This document shows positions 34,585 to 46,064 of a DNA stretch of 64,000 nt, piece after piece. The stretch comes from Lactifluus volemus (Eukaryota; Basidiomycota; Agaricomycetes; Russulales; Russulaceae): assembly GCA_022376515.1 (NCBI GenBank), contig WTXI01000059.1, positions 1-64,000 of the forward strand, read 5' to 3'. Numbering within the stretch: the first letter of the stretch is position 1; each line of letters begins with the position of its first letter. Below the pieces are notes generated by a model. The model was given only the letters and a program-made list of their open reading frames with translations. It had not been told where the DNA came from and ran no database searches. Both the position numbers and the translations under genes were made by a program.

Positions 34585-34998
34585 ACGTACTCTGGCGAGT
34601 CCGAGGAAAGCAAAAAGGGGAGTCGACGAGCGGTCGGAGAGACGTGCGCGGGAATGGTTTTCGAATCGGGAAGGAACGTGTGTCGGACGTGTTTGGTACA
34701 TCAGCAATTGTCCATGTTGCTTAATGGTGATTAATGGTCTTAATGGTCTTAAATTTAGTTTTTTGCTTAATTTTGCTTGATGAAATTTTTGTTTAAGCAC
34801 AATTAAGCAACTTAAGCAGGCTCAACATGCTCAGCACAATTAAGACTGGCATTAAGCATGCTCAGTATGCTCAGCACAATTAAGACTGACATTAAGCACA
34901 CTCAATGTATTTAAGCAACTAATGAAAATTTAAGGGGCTTTTAACTGTGCTAAGCAAAAAAAATAATTTACATAATTTAACTAATCTGTCTGAAAAAG
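34585..34998. other. AT-rich spacer, no gene
   Basis: Low-GC stretch rich in TTAAGC and TTAATGGTC motifs, with a 40-bp tandem duplication, between the A array and the LINE tail. Confidence 0.6.
34821..34900. repeat. 40-bp tandem repeat, two copies
   Basis: 34821-34860 and 34861-34900 share ATGCTCAGCACAATTAAGAC and the following ATTAAGCA, with few mismatches; a partial third copy begins at 34901. Confidence 0.8.
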
Positions 34999-35031
<33 letters not shown>

Positions 35032-35788
35032 GCATTTATATCCCACAACATGTGACTATGACAAAGACGCGGTCCCTATGGGTACAGGAATGGATCAGGC
35101 GGCGGGGGAATGTGGGTGAGGTATAACGTTGGGCTGGACGGAAGGATGGCTGTTTTGGGGGCGGGGAAGGGAGTAGAGAGTGGGTACTATCTACAGTGAG
35201 AAGGTGTACAATCTATCTAAGGGGACATCATCCCGGGTTCCACGCTTCTCTCGGGGCTATGCAGGCGCGCGTCGCTTTCAGGAAGCGGGTCATGGCAGCA
35301 CCACCCTCGGCTGTGCCTAGGAGAATGGGGAGGGAAATATCGCGGTCGATCGGGCAGAGGATTTCTTGGCGGGCGTCTGTATATAGTGGGCAATGCGAGA
35401 CCACATGGTCTACGGTCTGGAGGGGTTCCCCGCAGGGGCAGGATATGGGTTTCCCTGGGAGGAAGCGTGCGGCGTAGGAGCCGATGAAGGCGTGCCCGGT
35501 GATGAGCCGGACCAGGGTGGAGAAGATGGCGCGATCGCAGCCTCTTGAGCCTTGGATGACTGGGGGGGGCTTACCGGAGGGGGGTTCAGGGAGGGCAATG
35601 TAAATTTGAGAGAGGCGGTCGCTGTTCCGCCAGCGGGTGCCCCACTCCTCGATGAGGCCGGTTTTTGCGAGTTGACGTTGGTAGCTAATGGTGTAGGGCT
35701 CTCGGTGGTTTGGTGGGAGGGGGCGCGGGGCGGTCGTGTCTGTGAGGTGGCGCGCACGCGCAAAGCCGGCCAAAGACTTGTGGGGTGG
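34999..35788 (-). mobile_element. 3' end of a LINE (non-LTR) with poly(A), minus strand
   Basis: On the minus strand the element ends in 27 A residues (T run 34999-35025). The ORF 35773-35228 reads GTRWRNSDRLSQIYIALPEP, then LITGHAFIGSYAARF, then CPCGEPLQTVDHVVSHCPLY. The C.C...H....C cluster after a GH.. motif is the usual C-terminal end of fungal LINE reverse transcriptase proteins (Tad1/I-like). The upstream RT and endonuclease are absent; the element is cut at 35789 by the LTR of the next element. Confidence 0.8.
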
Positions 35789-36393
35789 TGTTAAGGTTCC
35801 AAGTGGGACCTTTGTACGAAGTGTACGATTGTTCGTGAAGTCAAGAGCTAGACTTGCAAGACGTGCAAGTCAAGATCAAAGGTTCGATAAAGACGAGACT
35901 TAGTAAACGACTAAGTCAAGAGCGTTTCAGAGGTCAAGGGCTTTGGGCTCGGGGTGAGACCAAAGTGTCAAGAAGTCGTGAAGAGTGATGTCAAGAGGGT
36001 TCTCTCAGGTCGGATGCTTCTAGGCAAGACAAGGTTCTAATAGATAGAAGGACTTGGATTGCGAAACAAAACTGAGACTTAAGGTCTCTAGGGCAGAAAG
36101 TACAAGGTTTATATAGAAAGAAACGAGGCTATGTACACAGCCGTAGGGGCTGTGACCTTCGTACAGCTTTCAGGGTTTGAAACATGTTTCAGGAATCAGC
36201 AAGTCATCCTGTACATGTGGCTGTTGCTTGAGGCTGTACGGTGCTGTGTAAAGCTGTATCGTGAGAGAAATAAGTAAGCGATCTGAAACAAAGCGATCGG
36301 CAGTCCATTCGCATAAGCAAGGAGTCAGCAGAAATGAGTCATCAGTCCGAAAATGTATAGTATAAGTCAGCAAACACGTGTCTGTCCATAACA
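35789..36393 (-). repeat. LTR of element 1 (3' LTR)
   Basis: Plus strand starts TGTTAAGGTTCCAAGTGGG and ends CTGTCCATAACA. On the minus strand a purine-rich GACGGGGGATGG lies directly before it, as expected for a polypurine tract. Confidence 0.9.
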
Positions 36394-36427
36394 CCATCCC
36401 CCGTCTAAGGCGCAGTCCCACCTGCGT

Positions 36428-37386
36428 TTACTCACGGTCAGCAGTATAGTCCCAGTCACTCATCTCCTCGTTGATCCAGCCAGACGTGGAGCGATCGACA
36501 CCGTGGCCGTACCAGAGGTAAGCCTTCTTGTCGTCGGTGTAGGGGCATGACCAATGCCAGTGAGGGTGTTCTAAGGGGACTCTACAAGCGTCTCCGAACT
36601 TGCATTGCTGGTGGGGTTCGTGACACGAAGGGCCCGAATGGCCGTAGTCGGCGCACCATTCACACCACTGGTGGAGGGGGCAGTCGACGTAGACGTGTCC
36701 GGGGTTTCGTCGCTTGCATCTACCACAATAGGGCGTGTGCGTGATCCGGGCTGCGGCGGAATCAGCGGCGGTTCCACTGCTACTATTGACGACCCGTTCC
36801 ATGCAAGTCTTGCAGTGAAGGGCACCCTCGCCGTCATGAACTGTACTCCCTGGCCACTGGTCGTCGTCAGCGTTACCGTCATTATCAAATGCCCATCCGA
36901 GTTCGTCGTCCTGGATAGGGGAGACAGATGAGGCGGGCGAGTCGCAGATGTTAGAGGCCGGTGAGTTTGATAAGGATGGTAATTGGTTGTTTGGCGGGGA
37001 GGGGGCAGCGTCGCTCCTCGAGAGTCTATCAGGATCGGGGAGGTCCTCGTTCCACGTTGGCGGTGGGAGGACGGCGAGTGGGGTCCATGGACGTTCGGAG
37101 GGAGGTGCGAGGTAGTCCCAAATCGAACTTGTCGGTTTGGGTTGCTGTATGGCCCACGCTGCGAATTCGCAGGCCTGGAAGAGCGACTCTCTGAGGGTGT
37201 CATCGAGCGGCGTGATTCGCGGGTATAAGGCGGGAGATCAGGGGTCGGGGAGCGGTTTCTCGGACGCCGTGTATAGCTCACTGGGATAAACGGTGGAGAG
37301 GCCGAACGATGATTGGTAGAGGAAGGACGATGGGTGTACTGGGCGGATGGGACGTGGTGCGGGTAGGTCATATTTGGCTGGGACAT
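36428..37386 (-). pseudogene. element 1 third ORF: Pro/Ser-rich with Cys/His cluster
   Basis: The ORF starts at ATG 37386, overlapping the end of the integrase-chromodomain frame by about 150 nt in another frame. It runs as a Pro/Ser/Arg-rich chain to about 36800. The frame then switches to 36802-36428, which holds a dense Cys/His region: YCGRCKRRNPGHVYVDC, HQWCEWC, then CKFGDACRVPLEHPHW. It looks like one protein of about 310 residues with a zinc-binding end, broken by one frameshift. Standard chromoviruses end at the chromodomain, so this is an added ORF. Function unknown. Confidence 0.6.
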
Positions 37387-40300
37387 GTTGCATATAGCGA
37401 ATTGTGAGGGAGTTTGGTAAAGGTGGTGTGGTGGTGGTAGTTGTAGTGGTGGGGATGAAAGTTGGTGATGTCGTTTCTTGCTGAAGCAAGAGGGTTCTTA
37501 TAGCTTTTGGTTGAGCTTTGTAAAAGGCTGTGAGTAGTTCTGGGGCATCAACATTTTCAGCTGGTTCCCATGTGTTGTGTGCGGCGGAATAGCCTTTCCA
37601 CTTTAGGAGATATTGGAGCTTTGTTTTGTTCTTTGGTCCGATACGTCTGGACCCTAGAACAGCTTCTACTTCGTACTCCTCTTCTCCGTCTACAAGTTCC
37701 GGTGCAGGCTGTTCGAAGTTCGAACCATGTTCGGGTGTTTCCGTATAGGGGGTGATCAGTGATGTGTGAAACACATCATGAATCTGCCATCGATCTGGAA
37801 GTTTGAGGCGTACTACTACCGGTGATATGACTTTGGTGATTGTAAAAGGTCCATAGCGTTTTGGGGCTAGCTTGCTGCTAAGGTGCGTCATTTTGAGATT
37901 GGTTCCTTCAAGCCAGACCTTTTCTCCTACGGCATATTTTCGGTAGTGGCGTTGACCCTTTTTGTGTTCTGTGCGTTTGTGAAGGAGGGTCTGTGCGTGT
38001 TTCATTGCTGATCGGGCTTTTTCTCAGATGTTTTTGAGTTCTTCGGATCTTTTGTTGACATAGGGTAGATGGCTTGTGATCCGAGAGGTTGTGACGAGAG
38101 GGGTGTATCCGATAAGGAGTTCGTACGGAGTAAATCCGGTTGTGGCGTTTGGCCATGAGTTATGAACGAACTGGGCCATGGGTAGAAGTGTGGACCAGTC
38201 ATTCATGTAATCATTGCCGTAAATGCGGAGATATTGTTCCACTCGTTGGTTGCTTCTTTCCGATTGACCGTCTGTTTGAGGGTGATAGGCGGTACTGATA
38301 TTTTGCGATATCTTGAGTTTCTGGCAGAGCCCCGTGGCTAGGTGTGATGTGAAGCGGGGATCTCTATCAGAGATGATTCTTCGGGGAATGCCGTAGTTCG
38401 GAAAAACGTTGGAGATGTATAGGTCGATAACTTCTTCCGTGGTGATCTTTTTTGTACATGGTAAGAAGACGGCAGCTTTAGTGCAATCGTGATCAACATG
38501 TGAGGATGGAATCATATCCGTGTGACTCGGGAAGATCCGTGATAAGATCCATGCCACGACTTGGAAGGGAACATTGGATGCTTCCTGTTCCGTGGTTCGA
38601 TGGGGCGATGGGGGGTTTTGGCGGTGGGTAAGGGGTTTGTTGACTGGCATGTGGCGCATCCCTTGACGTATTGTGTGACATACTGCTTGAGTCCAGGCCA
38701 CCAGAAGTTATGGAAGACTTCTATCATGGTGTTGGCGATCCTGGTGGCCAGCAAGCTGATGGTCGTGATAACGCCAGAGTATATCTTTCTTTAGTTGGTC
38801 GTCTTCAGGGACTACTGGAGCGTCCGCTTTCCACCATCGTCCCTCATGATCTTGTTCTAACTGATGTTCCTCTGCCCATTGTTTCATGAGGTTGTCGTTT
38901 TCTTTTTGTGCTAACCAAACACGCTCTTCGATGGAGTGAAGTTCCATTGCTTGGACAAAGAGCTTGTCAGGTAACACCACACATCTTCGTTGTCATCGTC
39001 GCCTTTGGGAATGGCGGGGTGTCGTGATAAAGCGTCGGCACGATTTGTAGCGCCAGGTTTGTGGATGAGTTCAAAGTTAAACTCTGCTAATTTGCTCAGA
39101 TAGCGCGCTACTCTTCGTGCGATGTTTCGTGGTGATCGATAAAATCGAAGATTGTTGTGGTCGGTGTATACTTTGATTGGGAAGGGTGAGGATAAAACAC
39201 GTGTTCCCAGCGAAGGAGTCCTCTGACGACTGCTAAGAGTTCGCGGTCGTAAACTGGATAATTTCTTTCTGCAGCGTTGAAGGTATGTGAGTCGTAACCG
39301 ACTGCTCTTGGTTTGTTATCTTTGTCCTTTGAAGTAGGACTGCTCCAGTGGCATATTGGGAGGCGTCTACTTCAAGTTCAAAGGGTTTTGAGTAGTCTGG
39401 TCGGTATAGGACTGGGTCTTCTTGCACGCGTTGAAGTAAAATTTTTAGGGCATTACTGCACTCATCGGTCCAGTCGAACTTCACCCCCTTCTTTAGAAGT
39501 GCAGTAATGGGGCGCGCAATGTCGGCAAAGCCACGGATAAGGGTCGTTGAAAGCCGAGGACGCCAAGGGTGCTTCTGACGTCTTCTACTTTTGTAAGGAC
39601 GGTGGGCCAATTGGCTAGGCCGTTTCTTTTTGTGGGTCGATTGTTATCTTCCCATCACGGACTTCAATACCGAGGTATTTGACTTGTTCTTTCTCAAAGT
39701 GGCATTTTGACGCTTTGAAGAATAAAGAGAGTTCACGAGCGCGTGTGAGAACTGCGTGGGTGATTCTCGAAGTTCTTCTAATTGTCGGAACAAATAAGGA
39801 CGTCATCCATATAGATTAAAATGCGTCCTGGGTATTTGTTGACAAGGTCGGCGAAGGCGGCATCCATGAATCTTTGGAAGACCGCTGGTGAGTTTCGTAG
39901 TCCAAAGAACATCACTTTAGGCTTAAAAAGACCATAGGGAGTTTTAAAGGCGGCTTTCCATTGGTCTTCATCTTTGATGCGGATATTGTGATATCCCCAT
40001 CGAATGTCAGGGTGGTAAAATATCGCATGCCGTGAAGTTGTTCTAGAAGATTTTCGATGCGGGGGAGAGGGTAGACGTCAGGGATAGTATGTTCATTAAC
40101 GCGTCGATAATCTTGAACTGGTCTAGAACTTCCATCTGCTTTAGGGATAAGGAACCAGGGTGACGACCAAGGGGAGTCTGTTTGCTCGATATAGCCTTTC
40201 TCCTGATGTTCTTTGAGGAATTTTTAGTAATTTCCTTCCCTTCTTCAGTTAGCGGATAAACTTTGCAGTTAATGATGTCAGGTGCGTCGGGTTTCAGCTT

Positions 40301-40870
40301 TATCTCCATGTCGAATTTTCCTCGGCTAGGTGGGAAGCGTTTTGCTGCTTCTTCATCGAAGATGAAGGCGTGACGCTGATATTCAAGGGGTATTCCTTGA
40401 ACAGCAGCACTGGAAGCCGTGCGTCGTTCAGTATCCGCAATAGCCCACTCTTGGGATTTTCCAGCAGGTTCTAAAGCTCGTGCAGTAAGACTCGAGCTTT
40501 TTCTTTGAGAGCAACTGCTGCGTGGTAATATTGGGATTCGAGGCAAATCTTCGGGTTTTCATCGTCTAAGGTTCGGTTTTTCCAGTTGAGTCGTGGGTTA
40601 AACGTTTCTAGCCATGGATATCCAAGGATGACGCGATCCATGCCTAGATCAGTGATGAAGAAGTTTTGTAATTCTTCTAGTTTTCCCATACGGATACGTA
40701 AGGTAGAAAACTTCGTGACTCGTCCTAGTTTGTTTTCTGTTCCATCGACATTAAAGATCTGGATTGGTTTATCTAGATCTTTTGTTCCTAGTTGCCATCT
40801 TTCTGCCGTTCGATGATCGATGAAATTACTGGTGCGCCGCTATCAACTAGCGCTTTGTCTTCTTTCGTTC
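37238..40870 (-). pseudogene. element 1 pol: protease, RT, RNase H, integrase, chromodomain
   Basis: In minus-strand order: retropepsin with LVDSGA near 40845 and VILGYPWLETFNP near 40630; RT with KVYPLTEEGKE, and YMDD in the frame near 39800; RNase H start FELEVDASQYATGAVLLQ near 39370; integrase zinc region GCATCQSTNP near 38650; catalytic core ISDRDPRFTSH and STAYHPQTDGQSER near 38300; then EYEVEAVLGSRRI...LLKWKGYSAAHNTWEPAENV, a chromodomain (about 37525-37675). At least five frame changes separate these blocks, so the copy cannot make an intact polyprotein. Confidence 0.9.
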
Positions 40871-41117
40871 CGCCATTATAGCTTGAATAAATAATAGGGA
40901 CTTCCATTGATGAGATGGCATTTAAATACAAGCTATTGGTACTAAGGCTCGGATCCAGGCGGAGAGATCAGAGCCCTTTAAAAAGACGGATCTTGAGAAA
41001 GGAATCGGCAAGTTTGCCGCGTTCTTCATCGTCATAGCTTTGAGGGCTTTAGCAACTTCCACGTTTGAAAGTTCTTTAGAAGAAGTGGGAGCGGAGTTCG
41101 TTGTTACTTCGGATGTT

Positions 41118-42765
41118 TCAGTAACACGAGCTCGTGTAGTGCCGTGGTGTTGGCGTTTCGTTTCTTCTTAACAGGGCATTCTCTAGAGAGATGGCCTTGT
41201 TCTTTGCAATAAAGCAACGTCCTTCTCGTATGAGGCGTTCGCGGTCAGGGTCAGGGGTGCGATTGCTTTGGGTAGTAGTGACGTCTACATCCATAGCATC
41301 AGGATCACGTTGTGGACGTGGGGCTGGGCGTGGTGGTTGTTGCTGAGGACGGCGTTGTTGTTGTTGTCCTCGTGCATTGCCGAGTAGTTGAGTAATACGT
41401 CCTAACGATCCGCCGTGTAATTCTTTGAACAGTTTTTGTTCTGTCCATGCAGCTGAGTGTTTTCGTGCCGCTTCTTGCCATCGCGAGAGTGTCTGGTCTC
41501 GGCCATTCGCGTTCAAAATGGTCATGTGAAGGGCTTCTTTGAGACCAGCGCGATACTGGATGATAGTCCCTTGAGCATCGGCTTCGAAGCCTGCTTCCTC
41601 AAGAAGTTCATTGAAAGAGGTGGTATAATCATCTAGATCATCTCCGACCATTCGAAGTTTTGTGAACTTTGTGAGGGCATCTTCTTTAGCAGCTGCGTCT
41701 CGGAAATCTTCAAGGAACCTTTGTTTGAAACCAATCCAAAGGTCCAGGTCATTAGGGTCCCTCCACGGTCTAAGTACCTCCCAGGGAGTTAAGACGTGCT
41801 TGGGCCCACCCTTCACAACGAGGTCCAGCCATGAACGTGGTAAACATGAGGATTCGGTTCGAGGGGTTTGACATTCCGGGGTTTCCTTGGTTTAATCTTC
41901 GGTAATTTTCGAAGATTTCCATGAAACGTTTCGATCGCGATCTATTTCCATCAAAGGGTTTTGGGGGAATCCCCATCAACCCTCCTCCGGCAGCGGGGAT
42001 TTGAGCAAAGCCTTGGCCTTGTTGAAGGGGAGCTGCTGCCGCTGCTCCTCCTCCACCTCCTCCACCACCTCCAGGACTACCAGGTGCTCCTCCTCCTCCT
42101 CCACCACCACTACCTCCTCCTCCTCCTCCAGGGGGGTGCTTCCTCCACCTCCTCCGCTGCCGCTGAAGATTGCTCCACTACCGCTTGCCGTAGTAGAAGT
42201 TTTCTTTCCTTTTCCTTTGGGTTGGGAAAAGAGGGCCGAGGCGGTAGGCGTTACTGTAGCGGTTGCTGAGGCGATTTGGAAGGGGGGAGTAGGGCATAAC
42301 CTGCAACTCCTTGTGCAGCTGCATGAAAAGCTCGTGCTGCAAGAGATTGGATCGGTGAGGTGCTCGTGGAAACAGGAGCCTTGGATTTGAATATGGTGTT
42401 TAAGGCGAGGAGTTCTTTAGGAGTGAGCGGGGCGTTTGGGTCGGGTACTGGTTCAGGCGTCGGTTGCTTAGCAAATATTTTTCTCATTTGTTCAAGCTGT
42501 TCGTCAGTGGACTTTCGGGTAGAAGGTCCATAGCTATGTTGTAGTTCGGTTCTTCGCCACTTTCAGAGTCGGAAGGTGTTTCGGGTTGTTTTGGTTCAAG
42601 TGAAATCATAGGAGTATCGGAGTGGGCGCGAAGTCTAGTCCCTGCGGCCTGCGCAAGGGTTTCGTCGTCATCGTTGTCGCCTTGTGTAGGGCGATCTTGT
42701 TCAGGAGATTCTTCGGCTAACGCGGTGAATCTACCATATGGACTGCCTCTAGAGCTGTCTGACAT
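41118..42765 (-). pseudogene. element 1 gag (frameshifted)
   Basis: Starts at ATG 42765 (MSDSSRGSPYGRFTAL). A glycine/proline-coding low-complexity stretch (CTC/CAC-type repeats, about 42030-42170) precedes the capsid region FDGNRSRSKRFMEIFENY. A frame change then leads to DPNDLDLWIGFKQRFLEDF and a Gln/Pro/Arg tract. The final zinc knuckle is shifted by one missing T near 41210, so its Cys/His spacing is lost in the frame. Dead copy. Confidence 0.8.
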
Positions 42766-42799
42766 GGTTCGTTCGTTCGTTCACAAATGTGAGAGTGAG

Positions 42800-42811
42800 A
42801 AGTCTCAGTTT
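42800..42811 (-). promoter_or_regulatory. probable self-priming primer-binding site of element 1
   Basis: On the minus strand the 12 nt AAACTGAGACTT lie one base inside the 5' LTR end. There is no TGG start as for tRNA priming. They are the exact complement of AAGTCTCAGTTT, found in the LTR where transcription is expected to begin (43104 downward). This is the arrangement of the Tf1/sushi self-priming group. Confidence 0.6.
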
Positions 42812-42812
42812 G

Positions 42813-43418
42813 TGTTAAGGTTCCAAGTGGGACCTTTGTACGAAGTGTACGTTTGTTCGTGAAGTCAGGAACTAGACTTGCAAGACGTGCAAGTCAAGAT
42901 CAAAGGTTTGATAAAGATGAGACTTAGTAAACGACTAAGTCAAGAGCGTTTCAGAGGTCAAGGGCTTTGGGCTTAGGGATAAGACCAAAGTGTCAAGGAG
43001 TCGAAGATCGTGATGTCAAGAGGGTTCTTCTCAGGTCTGATGCTTCTAGGCAAGCAAGGTTCTAATAGATAGAAGACTTGGATTGCGAAACAAAACTGAG
43101 ACTTAAGGTCTCTAGGGCAGAAAGTACAAGGTTTATATAGAAGGAAACGAGGCTATGTACACAGCCGTAGGGGCTGTGACCTTCGTACAGCTTTTCAGGG
43201 TTTGAAACATGTTTCAGGAATCAGCAAGTCATCCTGTACATGTGGCTGTTGCTTGAGGCTGTACGGTGCTGTGCAAAGCTGTATTGTGAGAGAAATAAGT
43301 AAGCGATCTGAAACAAAGCGATCGGCAGTCCATTCGCATAAGCAAAGAGTCAGCAGAAATGAGTCAGCAGTCCGAAAATGTATAGTATGAGTCAGCAAAC
43401 ACGTGTCAGTCTATAACA
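42813..43418 (-). repeat. LTR of element 1 (5' LTR)
   Basis: 606 bp, same termini as 35789-36393. On the minus strand a TATATAAA (43132-43139) lies about 35 nt before AAGTCTCAGTTTTG (43104-43091), the predicted start of the RNA. Confidence 0.9.
43091..43139 (-). promoter_or_regulatory. predicted core promoter of element 1
   Basis: Minus strand: TATATAAA at 43139-43132, then 27 nt, then AAGTCTCAGTTTTG at 43104-43091 as the likely RNA 5' end. The same arrangement is kept in the other LTR (about 36071-36116). The start site is inferred from TATA spacing and the match to the primer site. Confidence 0.5.
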
Positions 43419-43427
43419 GACCGCATT

Positions 43428-45960
43428 TTTGCTGATCTAAAAAAAAAATACCCCCGTTGGGTTCATTGGTACTTGGACAACTTCCTCATCGTAACCCCTG
43501 ACGACCCAGAACTGCACGATCAAATCACCAAAGAATACCTAGAAGTTCTGGAGAAGGAGTCACTCTTTCTGAAGCCGGAAAAATGTCAGTTCGCCAGAAG
43601 AGAGATCGAGTTTCTGGGGTACGTCATCGACCAGGGCACCATTCGCATCGACCCTAGCAAGAAGCACGGTCTAGCAGAGTGGCCACGACAACTGAAATCA
43701 GTACGGGAGGTCCGCAGTACGCTCGGAGTCTTGGGCTATCAACGGCAGTTCATCCCAGGATTTGCCAATGTTGCTAGACCTCTGACTAACTTACTAAAGA
43801 AGACAACCAAGTTTGAGTGGACAGAGGAATGTACGCAAGCGGTGGATCGACTAATCAAGGCAGTCACTAGCGACCCGGTCCTACAGAGACCTAACTTGGC
43901 TGAACCGTTTGTCTTAGAAGTCGATGCGTCACAATACGCTAGTGGAGCAATTCTCCACCAACCGGACAAAGATCAAAAGTTGCGCCCTGTGGGATATTAC
44001 TCGCGAACGTTCAACCAAGCAGAGAGGAACTACGATATCCACGACCGGGAACTACTGGCAATGATCCGAGGTTTGGAACACTGGCGGCACCTTCTGTTGA
44101 GCTCCCCGCACGTCATCACTGTCGTCAGCGACCACGCTAACCTTCAGTACTACCGAGAAGCGCACAAGATCAGTCGACGGGTGGCGCGCTACATCCCTAA
44201 GATGGCAGGATACAACATGAAGATTGTCCACCGACCGGGGAAGACTAACAAGGCCGACCCACTGTCACGACGACCAGGATGCGACCAGGGGGAGAATGAC
44301 CACGAGGATGTGCTAGTCTTGCCCCCAGAACTCTTTGTGCGCCTCTTTACGGAAGAACAGTCATTAGAACAAGAAGTAGAGCGCGCTCAAGAGAAACATC
44401 AACAGCAGTTGGAAGAGTGGACGAAAACAGAAGGAGTGCGAAAGCACCGGACACGCTTTGGGACCAAGTGGTATCACCACGACCGATTGGCGGTTCCAGA
44501 AGACCCCACAGTGCATCGAAGCATTCTACAAATGTACCACGATCACAAGACGGCGGGGCATCCGGGGATCATGAGGACTTGGTCCACAATCGCTAAAGAT
44601 TACTGGTGGCCCACGATGAGAACATTCGTCATCAAATACGTGCAGGGGTGTGCAACTTGTCAAAGCACCAAGAGCGGCACAACCAGACCCAAAGTCCCCT
44701 TGGTACCCATTCCCCCAAAACAAAGCTACGCCCCATATTCGACAATTGCCCTAGATCTGATCACAGACCTCCCAGAGTCACAAGGCTACGACAGTGTTCT
44801 GACCATCACCGACCACGACTGTAGCAAGGCGGCATTCTTTATCCCTTGCAATAAAACCATCGACAGCGAAGGAGTTGCGAGATGCTATGCCAAAGAGGTG
44901 TTCCCCCATTACGGCCCTCCGAAGCGGGTGATCTCGGATCGCGATCCACGTTTTGCATCAAAATGGACGAGAGAACTGTGTAGACAATTGGGGATTGACC
45001 AGAACATCAGTACGGCATACCACCCCCAAACAGATGGCCAATCGGAACGAACGAACCAATGGCTAGAACAATACCTGCGCGTCTATGGAAACTTCCAACA
45101 GAATGACTGGGTCAGCTGGTTGCCTCTAGCCCAGTTCGTCCACAACTCGTGGATCAATGAAACAACAAAACAAACCCCGTTCGACTTACTCATGGGACAC
45201 ACACCCACGGTACGGCAAACTGATAAGGAAGGGAAGATGCCAGCAGTAGAACGGCGCAAGGACTATCTGATGGAGAAACGTAACCAAGCGCGTCAAGCGA
45301 TCCAAAGGGCGCAAGACCTCCTCCAAAAGCGGAATGTGCGAAAGAAGGGTAGACGAGCATACGAACCCTTCAAGGAAGGAGACCAAGTTTGGCTAGACGG
45401 AAGAACCTCAAAACGTCACACCCCTTCGCCAAGTTAGCCCCAAAAGATACGGCCCATTCCCAGTGGTCCAGGTGATTAACCCGGTAGTTTTCAAACTGAA
45501 ACTCCCGGATCAGTGGCGTCAAAAACGTGTCCACCCGGTCTTCCATGCGTCCCTTCTATCACCATACAAGGAGACGGAAGAAAACGGGCAGGCCTTCACG
45601 GAACCAGCCCCAGACGTAATAGAAGGTGAGGAAGAATACGAAGTCGAACAGGTGTTGGACTCCAGGCGAAAAGGGCGTGGCAAGGGGCGCCTCGAGTACT
45701 TCCTGAAGTGGGAAGGGTACCCCCACGCCCACAACACCTGGGAACCAGCTGACCAGGTGCACGCGGATGACTTGGTGGAAGAATTTCACAAACAAAACCC
45801 AACAAAGGCAAGGAAGATTATAATAAGACGGGGGAGGATGGACAGCAGACAATGCAGCTTCGCTCCCTCTTCCAAGAGCCTAACGAACCCCCTTCGTTAC
45901 CCCTCACTTCCGCGAGTTCTTCCTCAAACGACAGATCCACATCACCTACGCCCATCATAG
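43428..45960 (+). pseudogene. element 2 pol: RT end, RNase H, integrase, chromodomain
   Basis: The frame is open from about 43428 (the ADLKKKYPRW region) to 45437. It shows WYLDNFLIVT at the RT active site (YLDN where YLDD is usual, so a catalytic Asp is replaced), LGYQRQFIPGFA, FVLEVDASQYASGAIL (RNase H), YVQGCATCQSTKSG (integrase zinc region), ISDRDPRFASK and STAYHPQTDGQSERTN (integrase core). Small indels at about 45390-45440 shift the frame; it resumes at 45463 with INPVVFKLKLPDQW and the chromodomain EYEVEQVLDSRRKG...EGYPHAHNTWEPADQV (about 45616-45780). Inactive, but less decayed than element 1. Confidence 0.9.
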
Positions 45961-46064
45961 CCACACAAACACTTCTGTCGGGAGGCCATCTGCGCTTCCC
46001 ATTACTAACGCCCCGGTTACCTCGCTCCCTTATACTTGGGAGGAGATTCAATCCGCAACCTTGA

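Larger units (their letters stand above)
35789..43418 (-). mobile_element. complete but decayed Ty3/gypsy chromovirus (element 1)
   Basis: Two direct LTRs (35789-36393 and 42813-43418) enclose, on the minus strand, gag, protease, RT, RNase H, integrase, chromodomain and an extra third ORF. The LTRs begin and end TGTTA...TAACA. They differ at roughly 20-30 positions by eye, so the insertion is not recent. The coding frames carry several indels. The flanks (GGTGG at 35784-35788, GACCG at 43419-43423) do not form a target duplication. Confidence 0.92.

Noticed and set aside
36605..37228. plus-strand frames of 77-108 codons
   Set aside because: Shadows of the minus-strand third ORF of element 1.
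41961..42390. Leu/Ser-rich plus-strand frames of 102-129 codons
   Set aside because: Antisense of the gag low-complexity CTC/CAC stretch.
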